Positions 31,288 to 46,131 of a stretch of DNA of 64,000 nt are shown piece by piece. The stretch is taken from assembly GCA_023634235.1 (NCBI GenBank), contig JAMKCF010000019.1, forward strand, positions 12,293,684 through 12,357,683, written 5' to 3'. The position numbers and the translations under genes are program-made. The notes below the pieces were generated by a model. That model saw only the letters and a program-made list of their open reading frames with translations, made no database searches and had not been told where the DNA came from. Within the stretch, counting starts at the first letter, position 1; each line of letters starts with the position of its first letter. The DNA is from Pisaster brevispinus. Taxonomy: Eukaryota > Echinodermata > Asteroidea > Forcipulatida > Asteriidae.

Positions 31288-34200
31288 AGTTCTTGTTTCG
31301 GACCTTTTTGTGCCGGCTTTTTCTCGCTGGCGATGACGTAGGCGTGTACTACAGTGGAGTTTCGGGCAGCCCTACTTCCAGGACGCTGGCCTCGCCTACA
31401 AAATGGTGACCTTGAGGAAACTCACATAAGAGAGAGCCCTCGAGACGGGCTTTCTAATGGTGTACAACTGGTGAAAATCCTGTATTATTCTGAGGGTGAT
31501 TTGACCGTCCTTACTTTGTCTTTGTTTCTTTGACAGCTCTGTGTACAAAAATCCCATTAGGGATGCTTTTGAGGAGCGTTCGGAGTAGCCCCACCTGCTG
31601 GTCATTTCCGGTATGAAGCTTGCCCCCCGCGACCCTAAAAGTTTGATTTTCGGAAGCAGGGATATCCAAGGCAGAGTCAGGTACAAATTTTGTCTCTCTA
31701 GCATTTCTAGTTCATGGGTTATTTCCACGCTTAGCACAGCACTTGTTTCGGACCTTTTTGTGCCGGCTTTTTCTCGCTGGCGATGACGTAGGCGTGTACT
31801 ACAGTGGAGTTTCGGGCAGCCCTACTTCCAGGACGCTGGCCTCGCCTACAAAATGGTGACCTTGAGGAAACTCACATAAGAGAGAGCCCTCGAGACGGGC
31901 TTTCTAATGGTGTACAACTGGTGAAAATCCTGTATTATTCTGAGGGTGATTTGACCGTCCTTACTTTGTCTTTGTTTCTTTGACAGCTCTGTGTACAAAA
32001 ATCCCATTAGTGATGCTTTTGAGGAGCGTTCGGAGTAGCCCCACCTGCTGGTCATTTCCGGTATGAAGCTTGCCCCCCGCGACCCTAAAAGTTTGATTTT
32101 CGGAAGCAGGGATATCCAAGGCAGAGTCAGGTACAAATTTTGTCTCTCTAGCATTTCTAGTTCATGGGTTATTTCCACGCTTAGCACAGTTCTTGTTTCG
32201 GACCTTTTTGTGCCGGCTTTTTCTCGCTGGCGATGACGTAGGCGTGTACTACAGTGGAGTTTCGGGCAGCCCTACTTCCAGGACGCTGGCCTCGCCTACA
32301 AAATGGTGACCTTGAGGAAACTCACATAAGAGAGAGCCCTCGAGACGGGCTTTCTAATGGTGTACAACTGGTGAAAATCCTGTATTATTCTGAGGGTGAT
32401 TTGACCGTCCGTACTTTGTCTTTGTTTCTTTGACAGCTCTGTGTACAAAAATCCCATTAGTGATGCTTTTGAGGAGCGTTCGGAGTAGCCCCACCTGCTG
32501 GTCATTTCCGGTATGAAGCTTGCCCCCCGCGACCCTAAAAGTTTGATTTTCGGAAGCAGGGATATCCAAGGCAGAGTCAGGTACAAATTTTGTCTCTCTA
32601 GCATTTCTAGTTCATGGGTTATTTCCACGCTTAGCACAGTTCTTGTTTCGGACCTTTTTGTGCCGGCTTTTTCTCGCTGGCGATGACGTAGGCGTGTACT
32701 ACAGTGGAGTTTCGGGCAGCCCTACTTCCAGGACGCTGGCCTCGCCTACAAAATGGTGACCTTGAGGAAACTCACATAAGAGAGAGCCCTCGAGACGGGC
32801 TTTCTAATGGTGTACAACTGGTGAAAATCCTGTATTATTCTGAGGGTGATTTGACCGTCCTTACTTTGTCTTTGTTTCTTTGACAGCTCTGTGTACAACA
32901 ATCCCATTAGGGATGCTTTTGAGGAGCGTTCGGAGTAGCCCCACCTGCTGGTCATTTCCGGTATGAAGCTTGCCCCCCGCGACCCTAAAAGTTTGATTTT
33001 CGGAAGCAGGGATATCCAAGGCAGAGTCAGGTACAAATTTTGTCTCTCTAGCATTTCTAGTTCATGGGTTATTTCCACGCTTAGCACAGTTCTTGTTTCG
33101 GACCTTTTTGTGCCGGCTTTTTCTCGCTGGCGATGACGTAGGCGTGTACTACAGTGGAGTTTCGGGCAGCCCTACTTCCAGGACGCTGGCCTCGCCTACA
33201 AAATGGTGACCTTGAGGAAACTCACATAAGAGAGAGCCCTCGAGACGGGCTTTCTAATGGTGTACAACTGGTGAAAATCCTGTATTATTCTGAGGGTGAT
33301 TTGACCGTCCGTACTTTGTCTTTGTTTCTTTGACAGCTCTGTGTACAAAAATCCCATTAGGGATGCTTTTGAGGAGCGTTCGGAGTAGCCACACCTGCTG
33401 GTCGTTTCCGGTATGAAGCTTGCCCCCCGCGACCCTAAAAGTTTGATTTTCGGAAGCAAGGATATCCAAGGCAGAGTCAGGTACAAATTTTGTCTCTCTA
33501 GCATTTCTAGTTCATGGGTTATTTCCACGCTTAGCACAGTTCTTGTTTCGGACCTTTTTGTGCCGGCTTTTTCTCGCTGGCGATGACGTAGGCGTGTACT
33601 ACAGTGGAGTTTCGGGCAGCCCTACTTCCAGGACGCTGGCCTCGCCTACAAAATGGTGACCTTGAAGAAACTCACATAAGAGAGAGCCCTCGAGACGGGC
33701 TTTCTAATGGTGTTCAACTGGTGAAAATCCTGTATTATTCTGAGAGTGATTTGACCGTCCTTTCTTTGTCTTTGTTTTTTGACAGCTCTGTGAACAAAAA
33801 TCCCATTAGGGATGCTTTTGAGGAGCGTTCGGAGTAGCCCCACCTGCTGGTCATTTCCGGTATGAAGCTTGCCCCCCGCGACCCTAAAAGTTTGATTTTC
33901 GGAAGCAGGGATATCCAAGGCAGAGTCAGGTACAAATTTTGTCTCTCTAGCATTTCTAGTTCATGAGTTATTTCCACGCTTAGCACAGTTCTTGTTTCGG
34001 ACCTTTTTGTGCCGGCTTTTTCTCGCTGGCGATGACGTAGGCGTGTACTACAGTGGAGTTTCGGGCAGCCCTACTTCCAGGACGCTGGCCTCGCCTACAA
34101 AATGGTGACCTTGAGGAAACTCACATAAGAGAGAGCCCTCGAGACGGGCTTTCTAATGGTGTACAACTGGTGAAAATCCTGTATTATTCTGAGGGTGATT

Positions 34201-37200
34201 TGACCGTCCTTACTTTGTCTTTGTTTCTTTGACAGCTCTGTGTAAAAAAATCCCATTAGGGATGCTTTTGAGGAGCGTTCGGAGTAGCCCCACCTGCTGG
34301 TCATTTCCGGTATGAAGCTTGCCCCCCGCGACCCTAAAAGTTTGATTTTCGGAAGCAGGGATATCCAAGGCAGAGTCAGGTACAAATTTTGTCTCTCTAG
34401 CATTTCTAGTTCATGGGTTATTTCCACGCTTAGCACAGTTCTTGTTTCGGACCTTTTTGTGCCGGCTTTTTCTCGCTGGCGATGACGTAGGCGTGTACTA
34501 CAGTGGAGTTTCGGGCAGCCCTACTTCCAGGCCGCTGGCCTCGCCTACAAAATGGTGACCTTGAGGAAACTCACATAAGAGAGAGCCCTCGAGACGGGCT
34601 TTCTAATGGTGTACAACTGGTGAAAATCCTGTATTATTCTGATGGTGATTTGACCGTCCTTACTTTGTCTTTGTTTCTTTGACAGCTCTGTGTAAAAAAA
34701 TCCCATTAGGGATGCTTTTGAGGAGCGTTCGGAGTAGCCCCACCTGCTGGTCATTTCCGGTATGAAGCTTGCCCCCCGCGACCCTAAAAGTTTGATTTTC
34801 GGAAGCAGGGATATCCAAGGCAGAGTCAGGTACAAATTTTGTCTCTCTAGCATTTCTAGTTCATGGGTTATTTCCACGCTTAGCACAGTTCTTGTTTCGG
34901 ACCTTTTTGTGCCGGCTTTTTCTCGCTGGCGATGACGTAGGCGTGTACTACAGTGGAGTTTCGGGCAGCCCTACTTCCAGGACGCTGGCCTCGCCTACAA
35001 AATGGTGACCTTAAGGAAACTCACATAAGAGAGAGCCCTCGAGACGGGCTTTCTAATGGTGTACAACTGGTGAAAATCCTGTATTATTCTGAGGGTGATT
35101 TGACCGTCCTTACTTTGTCTTTGTTTCTTTGACAGCTCTGTGTACAACAATCCCATTAGGGATGCTTTTGAGGAGCGTTCGGAGTAGCCCCACCTGCTGG
35201 TCATTTCCGGTATGAAGCTTGCCCCCCGCGACCCTAAAAGTTTGATTTTCGGAAGCAGGGATATCCAAGGCAGAGTCAGGTACAAATTTTGTCTCTCTAG
35301 CATTTCTAGTTCATGGGTTATTTCCACGCTTAGCACAGTTCTTGTTTCGGACCTTTTTGTGCCGGCTTTTTCTCGCTGGCGATGACGTAGGCGTGTACTA
35401 CAGTGGAGTTTCGGGCAGCCCTACTTCCAGGACACTGGCCTCGCCTACAAAATGGTGACCTTGAGGAAACTCACATAAGAGAGAGCCCTCGAGACGGGCT
35501 TTCTAATGGTGTACAACTGGTGAAAATCCTGTATTATTCTGAGGGTGATTTGACCGTCCGTACTTTGTCTTTGTTTCTTTGACAGCTCTGTGTACAAAAA
35601 TCCCATTAGGGATGCTTTTGAGGAGCGTTCGGAGTAGCCCCACCTGCTGGTCGTTTCCGGTATGAAGCTTGCCCCCCGCGACCCTAAAAGTTTGATTTTC
35701 GGAAGCAAGGATATCCAAGGCAGAGTCAGGTACAAATTTTGTCTCTCTAGCATTTCTAGTTCATGGGTTATTTCCACGCTTAGCACAGTTCTTGTTTCGG
35801 ACCTTTTTGTGCCGGCTTTTTCTCGCTGGCGATGACGTAGGCGTGTACTACAGTGGAGTTTCGGGCAGCCCTACTTCCAGGACGCTGGCCTCGCCTACAA
35901 AATGGTGACCTTGAGGAAACTCACATAAGAGAGAGCCCTCGAGACGGGCTTTCTAATGGTGTACAACTGGTGAAAATCCTGTATTATTCTGAGGGTGATT
36001 TGACCGTCCTTACTTTGTCTTTGTTTCTTTGACAGCTCTGTGTTCAACAATCCCATTAGGGATGCTTTTGAGGAGCGTTCGGAGTAGCCCCACCTGCTGG
36101 TCATTTCCGGTATGAAGCTTGCCCCCGCGACCCTAAAAGTTTGATTTTCGGAAGCAGGGATATCCAAGGCAGAGTCAGGTACAAATTTTGTCTCTCTAGC
36201 ATTTCTAGTTCATGGGTTATTTCCACGCTTAGCACAGTTCTTGTTTCGGACCTTTTTGTGCCGGCTTTTTCTCGCTGGCGATGACGTAGGCGTGTACTAC
36301 AGTGGAGTTTCGGGCAGCCCTACTTCCAGGACACTGGCCTCGCCTACAAAATGGTGACCTTGAGGAAACTCACATAAGAGAGAGCCCTCGAGACGGGCTT
36401 TCTAATGGTGTACAACTGGTGAAAATCCTGTATTATTCTGAGGGTGATTTGACCGTCCGTACTTTGTCTTTGTTTCTTTGACAGCTCTGTGTACAAAAAT
36501 CCCATTAGGGATGCTTTTGAGGAGCGTTCGGAGTAGCCCCACCTGCTGGTCGTTTCCGGTATGAAGCTTGCCCCCCGCGACCCTAAAAGTTTGATTTTCG
36601 GAAGCAAGGATATCCAAGGCAGAGTCAGGTACAAATTTTGTCTCTCTAGCATTTCTAGTTCATGGGTTATTTCCACGCTTAGCACAGTTCTTGTTTCGGA
36701 CCTTTTTGTGCCGGCTTTTTCTCGCTGGCGATGACGTAGGCGTGTACTACAGTGGAGTTTCGGGCAGCCCTACTTCCAGGACGCTGGCCTCGCCTACAAA
36801 ATGGTGACCTTGAGGAAACTCACATAAGAGAGAGCCCTCGAGACGGGCTTTCTAATGGTGTACAACTGGTGAAAATCCTGTATTATTCTGAGGGTGATTT
36901 GACCGTCCGTACTTTGTCTTTGTTTCTTTGACAGCTCTGTGTACAAAAATCCCATTAGGGATGCTTTTGAGGAGCGTTCGGAGTAGCCACACCTGCTGGT
37001 CGTTTCCGGTATGAAGCTTGCCCCCCGCGACCCTAAAAGTTTGATTTTCGGAAGCAAGGATATCCAAGGCAGAGTCAGGTACAAATTTTGTCTCTCTAGC
37101 ATTTCTAGTTCATGGGTTATTTCCACGCTTAGCACAGTTCTTGTTTCGGACCTTTTTGTGCCGGCTTTTTCTCGCTGGCGATGACGTAGGCGTGTACTAC

Positions 37201-37585
37201 AGTGGAGTTTCGGGCAGCCCTACTTCCAGGACGCTGGCCTCGCCTACAAAATGGTGACCTTGAAGAAACTCACATAAGAGAGAGCCCTCGAGACGGGCTT
37301 TCTAATGGTGTTCAACTGGTGAAAATCCTGTATTATTCTGAGGGTGATTTGACCGTCCTTACTTTGTCTTTGTTTCTTTGACAGCTCTGTGTACAAAAAT
37401 CCCATTAGGGATGCTTTTGAGGAGCGTTCGGAGTAGCCCCACCTGCTGGTCATTTCCGGTATGAAGCTTGCCCCCCGCGACCCTAAAAGTTTGATTTTCG
37501 GAAGCAGGGATATCCAAGGCAGAGTCAGGTACAAATTTTGTCTCTCTAGCATTTCTAGTTCATGGGTTATTTCCACGCTTAGCAC
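31288..37585 (+). repeat. higher-order repeat B, copy 1 (about 6.3 kb, 14 units)
   Basis: Variant units follow a fixed order marked by CACAGCACTTG (31735), TAGTGATG (32008 and 32458), GTCCGTAC, GTACAACAATCC, GTAGCCACACC (33386), a 449-bp unit with TGTTTTTTGACAG and GTGAACAA (33775), units with GTAAAAAAATCC, one with CTGATGGTG, and a run of GGTCGTTTCC units. The order repeats from 37586. Confidence 0.8.
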
Positions 37586-40500
37586 AGTTCTTGTTTCGGA
37601 CCTTTTTGTGCCGGCTTTTTCTCGCTGGCGATGACGTAGGCGTGTACTACAGTGGAGTTTCGGGCAGCCCTACTTCCAGGACGCTGGCCTCGCCTACAAA
37701 ATGGTGACCTTGAGGAAACTCACATAAGAGAGAGCCCTCGAGACGGGCTTTCTAATGGTGTACAACTGGTGAAAATCCTGTATTATTCTGAGGGTGATTT
37801 GACCGTCCTTACTTTGTCTTTGTTTCTTTGACAGCTCTGTGTACAAAAATCCCATTAGGGATGCTTTTGAGGAGCGTTCGGAGTAGCCCCACCTGCTGGT
37901 CATTTCCGGTATGAAGCTTGCCCCCCGCGACCCTAAAAGTTTGATTTTCGGAAGCAGGGATATCCAAGGCAGAGTCAGGTACAAATTTTGTCTCTCTAGC
38001 ATTTCTAGTTCATGGGTTATTTCCACGCTTAGCACAGCACTTGTTTCGGACCTTTTTGTGCCGGCTTTTTCTCGCTGGCGATGACGTAGGCGTGTACTAC
38101 AGTGGAGTTTCGGGCAGCCCTACTTCCAGGACGCTGGCCTCGCCTACAAAATGGTGACCTTGAGGAAACTCACATAAGAGAGAGCCCTCGAGACGGGCTT
38201 TCTAATGGTGTACAACTGGTGAAAATCCTGTATTATTCTGAGGGTGATTTGACCGTCCTTACTTTGTCTTTGTTTCTTTGACAGCTCTGTGTACAAAAAT
38301 CCCATTAGTGATGCTTTTGAGGAGCGTTCGGAGTAGCCCCACCTGCTGGTCATTTCCGGTATGAAGCTTGCCCCCCGCGACCCTAAAAGTTTGATTTTCG
38401 GAAGCAGGGATATCCAAGGCAGAGTCAGGTACAAATTTTGTCTCTCTAGCATTTCTAGTTCATGGGTTATTTCCACGCTTAGCACAGTTCTTGTTTCGGA
38501 CCTTTTTGTGCCGGCTTTTTCTCGCTGGCGATGACGTAGGCGTGTACTACAGTGGAGTTTCGGGCAGCCCTACTTCCAGGACGCTGGCCTCGCCTACAAA
38601 ATGGTGACCTTGAGGAAACTCACATAAGAGAGAGCCCTCGAGACGGGCTTTCTAATGGTGTACAACTGGTGAAAATCCTGTATTATTCTGAGGGTGATTT
38701 GACCGTCCGTACTTTGTCTTTGTTTCTTTGACAGCTCTGTGTACAAAAATCCCATTAGTGATGCTTTTGAGGAGCGTTCGGAGTAGCCCCACCTGCTGGT
38801 CATTTCCGGTATGAAGCTTGCCCCCCGCGACCCTAAAAGTTTGATTTTCGGAAGCAGGGATATCCAAGGCAGAGTCAGGTACAAATTTTGTCTCTCTAGC
38901 ATTTCTAGTTCATGGGTTATTTCCACGCTTAGCACAGTTCTTGTTTCGGACCTTTTTGTGCCGGCTTTTTCTCGCTGGCGATGACGTAGGCGTGTACTAC
39001 AGTGGAGTTTCGGGCAGCCCTACTTCCAGGACGCTGGCCTCGCCTACAAAATGGTGACCTTGAGGAAACTCACATAAGAGAGAGCCCTCGAGACGGGCTT
39101 TCTAATGGTGTACAACTGGTGAAAATCCTGTATTATTCTGAGGGTGATTTGACCGTCCTTACTTTGTCTTTGTTTCTTTGACAGCTCTGTGTACAACAAT
39201 CCCATTAGGGATGCTTTTGAGGAGCGTTCGGAGTAGCCCCACCTGCTGGTCATTTCCGGTATGAAGCTTGCCCCCCGCGACCCTAAAAGTTTGATTTTCG
39301 GAAGCAGGGATATCCAAGGCAGAGTCAGGTACAAATTTTGTCTCTCTAGCATTTCTAGTTCATGGGTTATTTCCACGCTTAGCACAGTTCTTGTTTCGGA
39401 CCTTTTTGTGCCGGCTTTTTCTCGCTGGCGATGACGTAGGCGTGTACTACAGTGGAGTTTCGGGCAGCCCTACTTCCAGGACGCTGGCCTCGCCTACAAA
39501 ATGGTGACCTTGAGGAAACTCACATAAGAGAGAGCCCTCGAGACGGGCTTTCTAATGGTGTACAACTGGTGAAAATCCTGTATTATTCTGAGGGTGATTT
39601 GACCGTCCGTACTTTGTCTTTGTTTCTTTGACAGCTCTGTGTACAAAAATCCCATTAGGGATGCTTTTGAGGAGCGTTCGGAGTAGCCACACCTGCTGGT
39701 CGTTTCCGGTATGAAGCTTGCCCCCCGCGACCCTAAAAGTTTGATTTTCGGAAGCAAGGATATCCAAGGCAGAGTCAGGTACAAATTTTGTCTCTCTAGC
39801 ATTTCTAGTTCATGGGTTATTTCCACGCTTAGCACAGTTCTTGTTTCGGACCTTTTTGTGCCGGCTTTTTCTCGCTGGCGATGACGTAGGCGTGTACTAC
39901 AGTGGAGTTTCGGGCAGCCCTACTTCCAGGACGCTGGCCTCGCCTACAAAATGGTGACCTTGAAGAAACTCACATAAGAGAGAGCCCTCGAGACGGGCTT
40001 TCTAATGGTGTTCAACTGGTGAAAATCCTGTATTATTCTGAGAGTGATTTGACCGTCCTTTCTTTGTCTTTGTTTTTTGACAGCTCTGTGAACAAAAATC
40101 CCATTAGGGATGCTTTTGAGGAGCGTTCGGAGTAGCCCCACCTGCTGGTCATTTCCGGTATGAAGCTTGCCCCCCGCGACCCTAAAAGTTTGATTTTCGG
40201 AAGCAGGGATATCCAAGGCAGAGTCAGGTACAAATTTTGTCTCTCTAGCATTTCTAGTTCATGAGTTATTTCCACGCTTAGCACAGTTCTTGTTTCGGAC
40301 CTTTTTGTGCCGGCTTTTTCTCGCTGGCGATGACGTAGGCATGTACTACAGTGGAGTTTCGGGCAGCCCTACTTCCAGGACGCTGGCCTCGCCTACAAAA
40401 TGGTGACCTTGAGGAAACTCACATAAGAGAGAGCCCTCGAGACGGGCTTTCTAATGGTGTACAACTGGTGAAAATCCTGTATTATTCTGAGGGTGATTTG

Positions 40501-42983
40501 ACCGTCCTTACTTTGTCTTTGTTTCTTTGACAGCTCTGTGTAAAAAAATCCCATTAGGGATGCTTTTGAGGAGCGTTCGGAGTAGCCCCACCTGCTGGAC
40601 ATTTCCGGTATGAAGCTTGCCCCCCGCGACCCTAAAAGTTTGATTTTCGGAAGCAGGGATATCCAAGGCAGAGTCAGGTACAAATTTTGTCTCTCTAGCA
40701 TTTCTAGTTCATGGGTTATTTCCACGCTTAGCACAGTTCTTGTTTCGGACCTTTTTGTGCCGGCTTTTTCTCGCTGGCGATGACGTAGGCGTGTACTACA
40801 GTGGAGTTTCGGGCAGCCCTACTTCCAGGCCGCTGGCCTCGCCTACAAAATGGTGACCTTGAGGAAACTCACATAAGAGAGAGCCCTCGAGACGGGCTTT
40901 CTAATGGTGTACAACTGGTGAAAATCCTGTATTATTCTGATGGTGATTTGACCGTCCTTACTTTGTCTTTGTTTCTTTGACAGCTCTGTGTAAAAAAATC
41001 CCATTAGGGATGCTTTTGAGGAGCGTTCGGAGTAGCCCCACCTGCTGGTCATTTCCGGTATGAAGCTTGCCCCCCGCGACCCTAAAAGTTTGATTTTCGG
41101 AAGCAGGGATATCCAAGGCAGAGTCAGGTACAAATTTTGTCTCTCTAGCATTTCTAGTTCATGGGTTATTTCCACGCTTAGCACAGTTCTTGTTTCGGAC
41201 CTTTTTGTGCCGGCTTTTTCTCGCTGGCGATGACGTAGGCGTGTACTACAGTGGAGTTTCGGGCAGCCCTACTTCCAGGACACTGGCCTCGCCTACAAAA
41301 TGGTGACCTTGAGGAAACTCACATAAGAGAGAGCCCTCGAGACGGGCTTTCTAATGGTGTACAACTGGTGAAAATCCTGTATTATTCTGAGGGTGATTTG
41401 ACCGTCCGTACTTTGTCTTTGTTTCTTTGACAGCTCTGTGTACAAAAATCCCATTAGGGATGCTTTTGAGGAGCGTTCGGAGTAGCCCCACCTGCTGGTC
41501 GTTTCCGGTATGAAGCTTGCCCCCCGCGACCCTAAAAGTTTGATTTTCGGAAGCAAGGATATCCAAGGCAGAGTCAGGTACAAATTTTGTCTCTCTAGCA
41601 TTTCTAGTTCATGGGTTATTTCCACGCTTAGCACAGTTCTTGTTTCGGACCTTTTTGTGCCGGCTTTTTCTCGCTGGCGATGACGTAGGCGTGTACTACA
41701 GTGGAGTTTCGGGCAGCCCTACTTCCAGGACGCTGGCCTCGCCTACAAAATGGTGACCTTGAGGAAACTCACATAAGAGAGAGCCCTCGAGACGGGCTTT
41801 CTAATGGTGTACAACTGGTGAAAATCCTGTATTATTCTGAGGGTGATTTGACCGTCCTTACTTTGTCTTTGTTTCTTTGACAGCTCTGTGTACAACAATC
41901 CCATTAGGGATGCTTTTGAGGAGCGTTCGGAGTAGCCCCACCTGCTGGTCATTTCCGGTATGAAGCTTGCCCCCGCGACCCTAAAAGTTTGATTTTCGGA
42001 AGCAGGGATATCCAAGGCAGAGTCAGGTACAAATTTTGTCTCTCTAGCATTTCTAGTTCATGGGTTATTTCCACGCTTAGCACAGTTCTTGTTTCGGACC
42101 TTTTTGTGCCGGCTTTTTCTCGCTGGCGATGACGTAGGCGTGTACTACAGTGGAGTTTCGGGCAGCCCTACTTCCAGGACACTGGCCTCGCCTACAAAAT
42201 GGTGACCTTGAGGAAACTCACATAAGAGAGAGCCCTCGAGACGGGCTTTCTAATGGTGTACAACTGGTGAAAATCCTGTATTATTCTGAGGGTGATTTGA
42301 CCGTCCGTACTTTGTCTTTGTTTCTTTGACAGCTCTGTGTACAAAAATCCCATTAGGGATGCTTTTGAGGAGCGTTCGGAGTAGCCCCACCTGCTGGTCG
42401 TTTCCGGTATGAAGCTTGCCCCCCGCGACCCTAAAAGTTTGATTTTCGGAAGCAAGGATATCCAAGGCAGAGTCAGGTACAAATTTTGTCTCTCTAGCAT
42501 TTCTAGTTCATGGGTTATTTCCACGCTTAGCACAGTTCTTGTTTCGGACCTTTTTGTGCCGGCTTTTTCTCGCTGGCGATGACGTAGGCGTGTACTACAG
42601 TGGAGTTTCGGGCAGCCCTACTTCCAGGACGCTGGCCTCGCCTACAAAATGGTGACCTTGAGGAAACTCACATAAGAGAGAGCCCTCGAGACGGGCTTTC
42701 TAATGGTGTACAACTGGTGAAAATCCTGTATTATTCTGAGGGTGATTTGACCGTCCGTACTTTGTCTTTGTTTCTTTGACAGCTCTGTGTACAAAAATCC
42801 CATTAGGGATGCTTTTGAGGAGCGTTCGGAGTAGCCACACCTGCTGGTCGTTTCCGGTATGAAGCTTGCCCCCCGCGACCCTAAAAGTTTGATTTTCGGA
42901 AGCAAGGATATCCAAGGCAGAGTCAGGTACAAATTTTGTCTCTCTAGCATTTCTAGTTCATGGGTTATTTCCACGCTTAGCAC
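37586..42983 (+). repeat. higher-order repeat B, copy 2 (one unit missing)
   Basis: Positions 31288-34886 recur at 37586-41184 (shift 6298). The next unit of copy 1 (34887-35336) is absent, and 35337-37135 recurs at 41185-42983 (shift 5848). The copy is thus a duplication that lost exactly one monomer. Confidence 0.8.
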
Positions 42984-45900
42984 AGTTCTTGTTTCGGACC
43001 TTTTTGTGCCGGCTTTTTCTCGCTGGCGATGACGTAGGCGTGTACTACAGTGGAGTTTCGGGCAGCCCTACTTCCAGGACGCTGGCCTCGCCTACAAAAT
43101 GGTGACCTTGAAGAAACTCACATAAGAGAGAGCCCTCGAGACGGGCTTTCTAATGGTGTTCAACTGGTGAAAATCCTGTATTATTCTGAGAGTGATTTGA
43201 CCGTCCTTACTTTGTCTTTGTTTTTTGACAGCTCTGTGAACAAAAATCCCATTAGGGATGCTTTTGAGGAGCGTTCGGAGTAGCCCCACCTGCTGGTCAT
43301 TTCCGGTATGAAGCTTGCCCCCCGCGACCCTAAAAGTTTGATTTTCGGAAGCAGGGATATCCAAGGCAGAGTCAGGTACAAATTTTGTCTCTCTAGCATT
43401 TCTAGTTCATGAGTTATTTCCACGCTTAGCACAGTTCTTGTTTCGGACCTTTTTGTGCCGGCTTTTTCTCGCTGGCGATGACGTAGGCGTGTACTACAGT
43501 GGAGTTTCGGGCAGCCCTACTTCCAGGACGCTGGCCTCGCCTACAAAATGGTGACCTTGAGGAAACTCACATAAGAGAGAGCCCTCGAGACGGGCTTTCT
43601 AATGGTGTACAACTGGTGAAAATCCTGTATTATTCTGAGGGTGATTTGACCGTCCTTACTTTGTCTTTGTTTCTTTGACAGCTCTGTGTAAAAAAATCCC
43701 ATTAGGGATGCTTTTGAGGAGCGTTCGGAGTAGCCCCACCTGCTGGTCATTTCCGGTATGAAGCTTGCCCCCCGCGACCCTAAAAGTTTGATTTTCGGAA
43801 GCAGGGATATCCAAGGCAGAGTCAGGTACAAATTTTGTCTCTCTAGCATTTCTAGTTCATGGGTTATTTCCACGCTTAGCACAGTTCTTGTTTCGGACCT
43901 TTTTGTGCCGGCTTTTTCTCGCTGGCGATGACGTAGGCGTGTACTACAGTGGAGTTTCGGGCAGCCCTACTTCCAGGCCGCTGGCCTCGCCTACAAAATG
44001 GTGACCTTGAGGAAACTCACATAAGAGAGAGCCCTCGAGACGGGCTTTCTAATGGTGTACAACTGGTGAAAATCCTGTATTATTCTGATGGTGATTTGAC
44101 CGTCCTTACTTTGTCTTTGTTTCTTTGACAGCTCTGTGTAAAAAAATCCCATTAGGGATGCTTTTGAGGAGCGTTCGGAGTAGCCCCACCTGCTGGTCAT
44201 TTCCGGTATGAAGCTTGCCCCCCGCGACCCTAAAAGTTTGATTTTCGGAAGCAGGGATATCCAAGGCAGAGTCAGGTACAAATTTTGTCTCTCTAGCATT
44301 TCTAGTTCATGGGTTATTTCCACGCTTAGCACAGTTCTTGTTTCGGACCTTTTTGTGCCGGCTTTTTCTCGCTGGCGATGACGTAGGCGTGTACTACAGT
44401 GGAGTTTCGGGCAGCCCTACTTCCAGGACGCTGGCCTCGCCTACAAAATGGTGACCTTAAGGAAACTCACATAAGAGAGAGCCCTCGAGACGGGCTTTCT
44501 AATGGTGTACAACTGGTGAAAATCCTGTATTATTCTGAGGGTGATTTGACCGTCCTTACTTTGTCTTTGTTTCTTTGACAGCTCTGTGTACAACAATCCC
44601 ATTAGGGATGCTTTTGAGGAGCGTTCGGAGTAGCCCCACCTGCTGGTCATTTCCGGTATGAAGCTTGCCCCCCGCGACCCTAAAAGTTTGCTTTTCGGAA
44701 GCAGGGATATCCAAGGCAGAGTCAGGTACAAATTTTGTCTCTCTAGCATTTCTAGTTCATGGGTTATTTCCACGCTTAGCACAGTTCTTGTTTCGGACCT
44801 TTTTGTGCCGGCTTTTTCTCGCTGGCGATGACGTAGGCGTGTACTACAGTGGAGTTTCGGGCAGCCCTACTTCCAGGACACTGGCCTCGCCTACAAAATG
44901 GTGACCTTGAGGAAACTCACATAAGAGAGAGCCCTCGAGACGGGCTTTCTAATGGTGTACAACTGGTGAAAATCCTGTATTATTCTGAGGGTGATTTGAC
45001 CGTCCGTACTTTGTCTTTGTTTCTTTGACAGCTCTGTGTACAAAAATCCCATTAGGGATGCTTTTGAGGAGCGTTCGGAGTAGCCCCACCTGCTGGTCGT
45101 TTCCGGTATGAAGCTTGCCCCCCGCGACCCTAAAAGTTTGATTTTCGGAAGCAAGGATATCCAAGGCAGAGTCAGGTACAAATTTTGTCTCTCTAGCATT
45201 TCTAGTTCATGGGTTATTTCCACGCTTAGCACAGTTCTTGTTTCGGACCTTTTTGTGCCGGCTTTTTCTCGCTGGCGATGACGTAGGCGTGTACTACAGT
45301 GGAGTTTCGGGCAGCCCTACTTCCAGGACGCTGGCCTCGCCTACAAAATGGTGACCTTGAGGAAACTCACATAAGAGAGAGCCCTCGAGACGGGCTTTCT
45401 AATGGTGTACAACTGGTGAAAATCCTGTATTATTCTGAGGGTGATTTGACCGTCCTTACTTTGTCTTTGTTTCTTTGACAGCTCTGTGTACAACAATCCC
45501 ATTAGGGATGCTTTTGAGGAGCGTTCGGAGTAGCCCCACCTGCTGGTCATTTCCGGTATGAAGCTTGCCCCCGCGACCCTAAAAGTTTGATTTTCGGAAG
45601 CAGGGATATCCAAGGCAGAGTCAGGTACAAATTTTGTCTCTCTAGCATTTCTAGTTCATGGGTTATTTCCACGCTTAGCACAGTTCTTGTTTCGGACCTT
45701 TTTGTGCCGGCTTTTTCTCGCTGGCGATGACGTAGGCGTGTACTACAGTGGAGTTTCGGGCAGCCCTACTTCCAGGACACTGGCCTCGCCTACAAAATGG
45801 TGACCTTGAGGAAACTCACATAAGAGAGAGCCCTCGAGACGGGCTTTCTAATGGTGTACAACTGGTGAAAATCCTGTATTATTCTGAGGGTGATTTGACC

Positions 45901-46131
45901 GTCCGTACTTTGTCTTTGTTTCTTTGACAGCTCTGTGTACAAAAATCCCATTAGGGATGCTTTTGAGGAGCGTTCGGAGTAGCCCCACCTGCTGGTCGTT
46001 TCCGGTATGAAGCTTGCCCCCCGCGACCCTAAAAGTTTGATTTTCGGAAGCAAGGATATCCAAGGCAGAGTCAGGTACAAATTTTGTCTCTCTAGCATTT
46101 CTAGTTCATGGGTTATTTCCACGCTTAGCAC
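42984..46131 (+). repeat. higher-order repeat B, partial copy 3 (3148 bp, seven units)
   Basis: It repeats 33538-36685 (shift 9446), including the monomer that is missing from copy 2. A private change (AAGTTTGCTTTTCGG) lies at about 44691. Confidence 0.75.
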
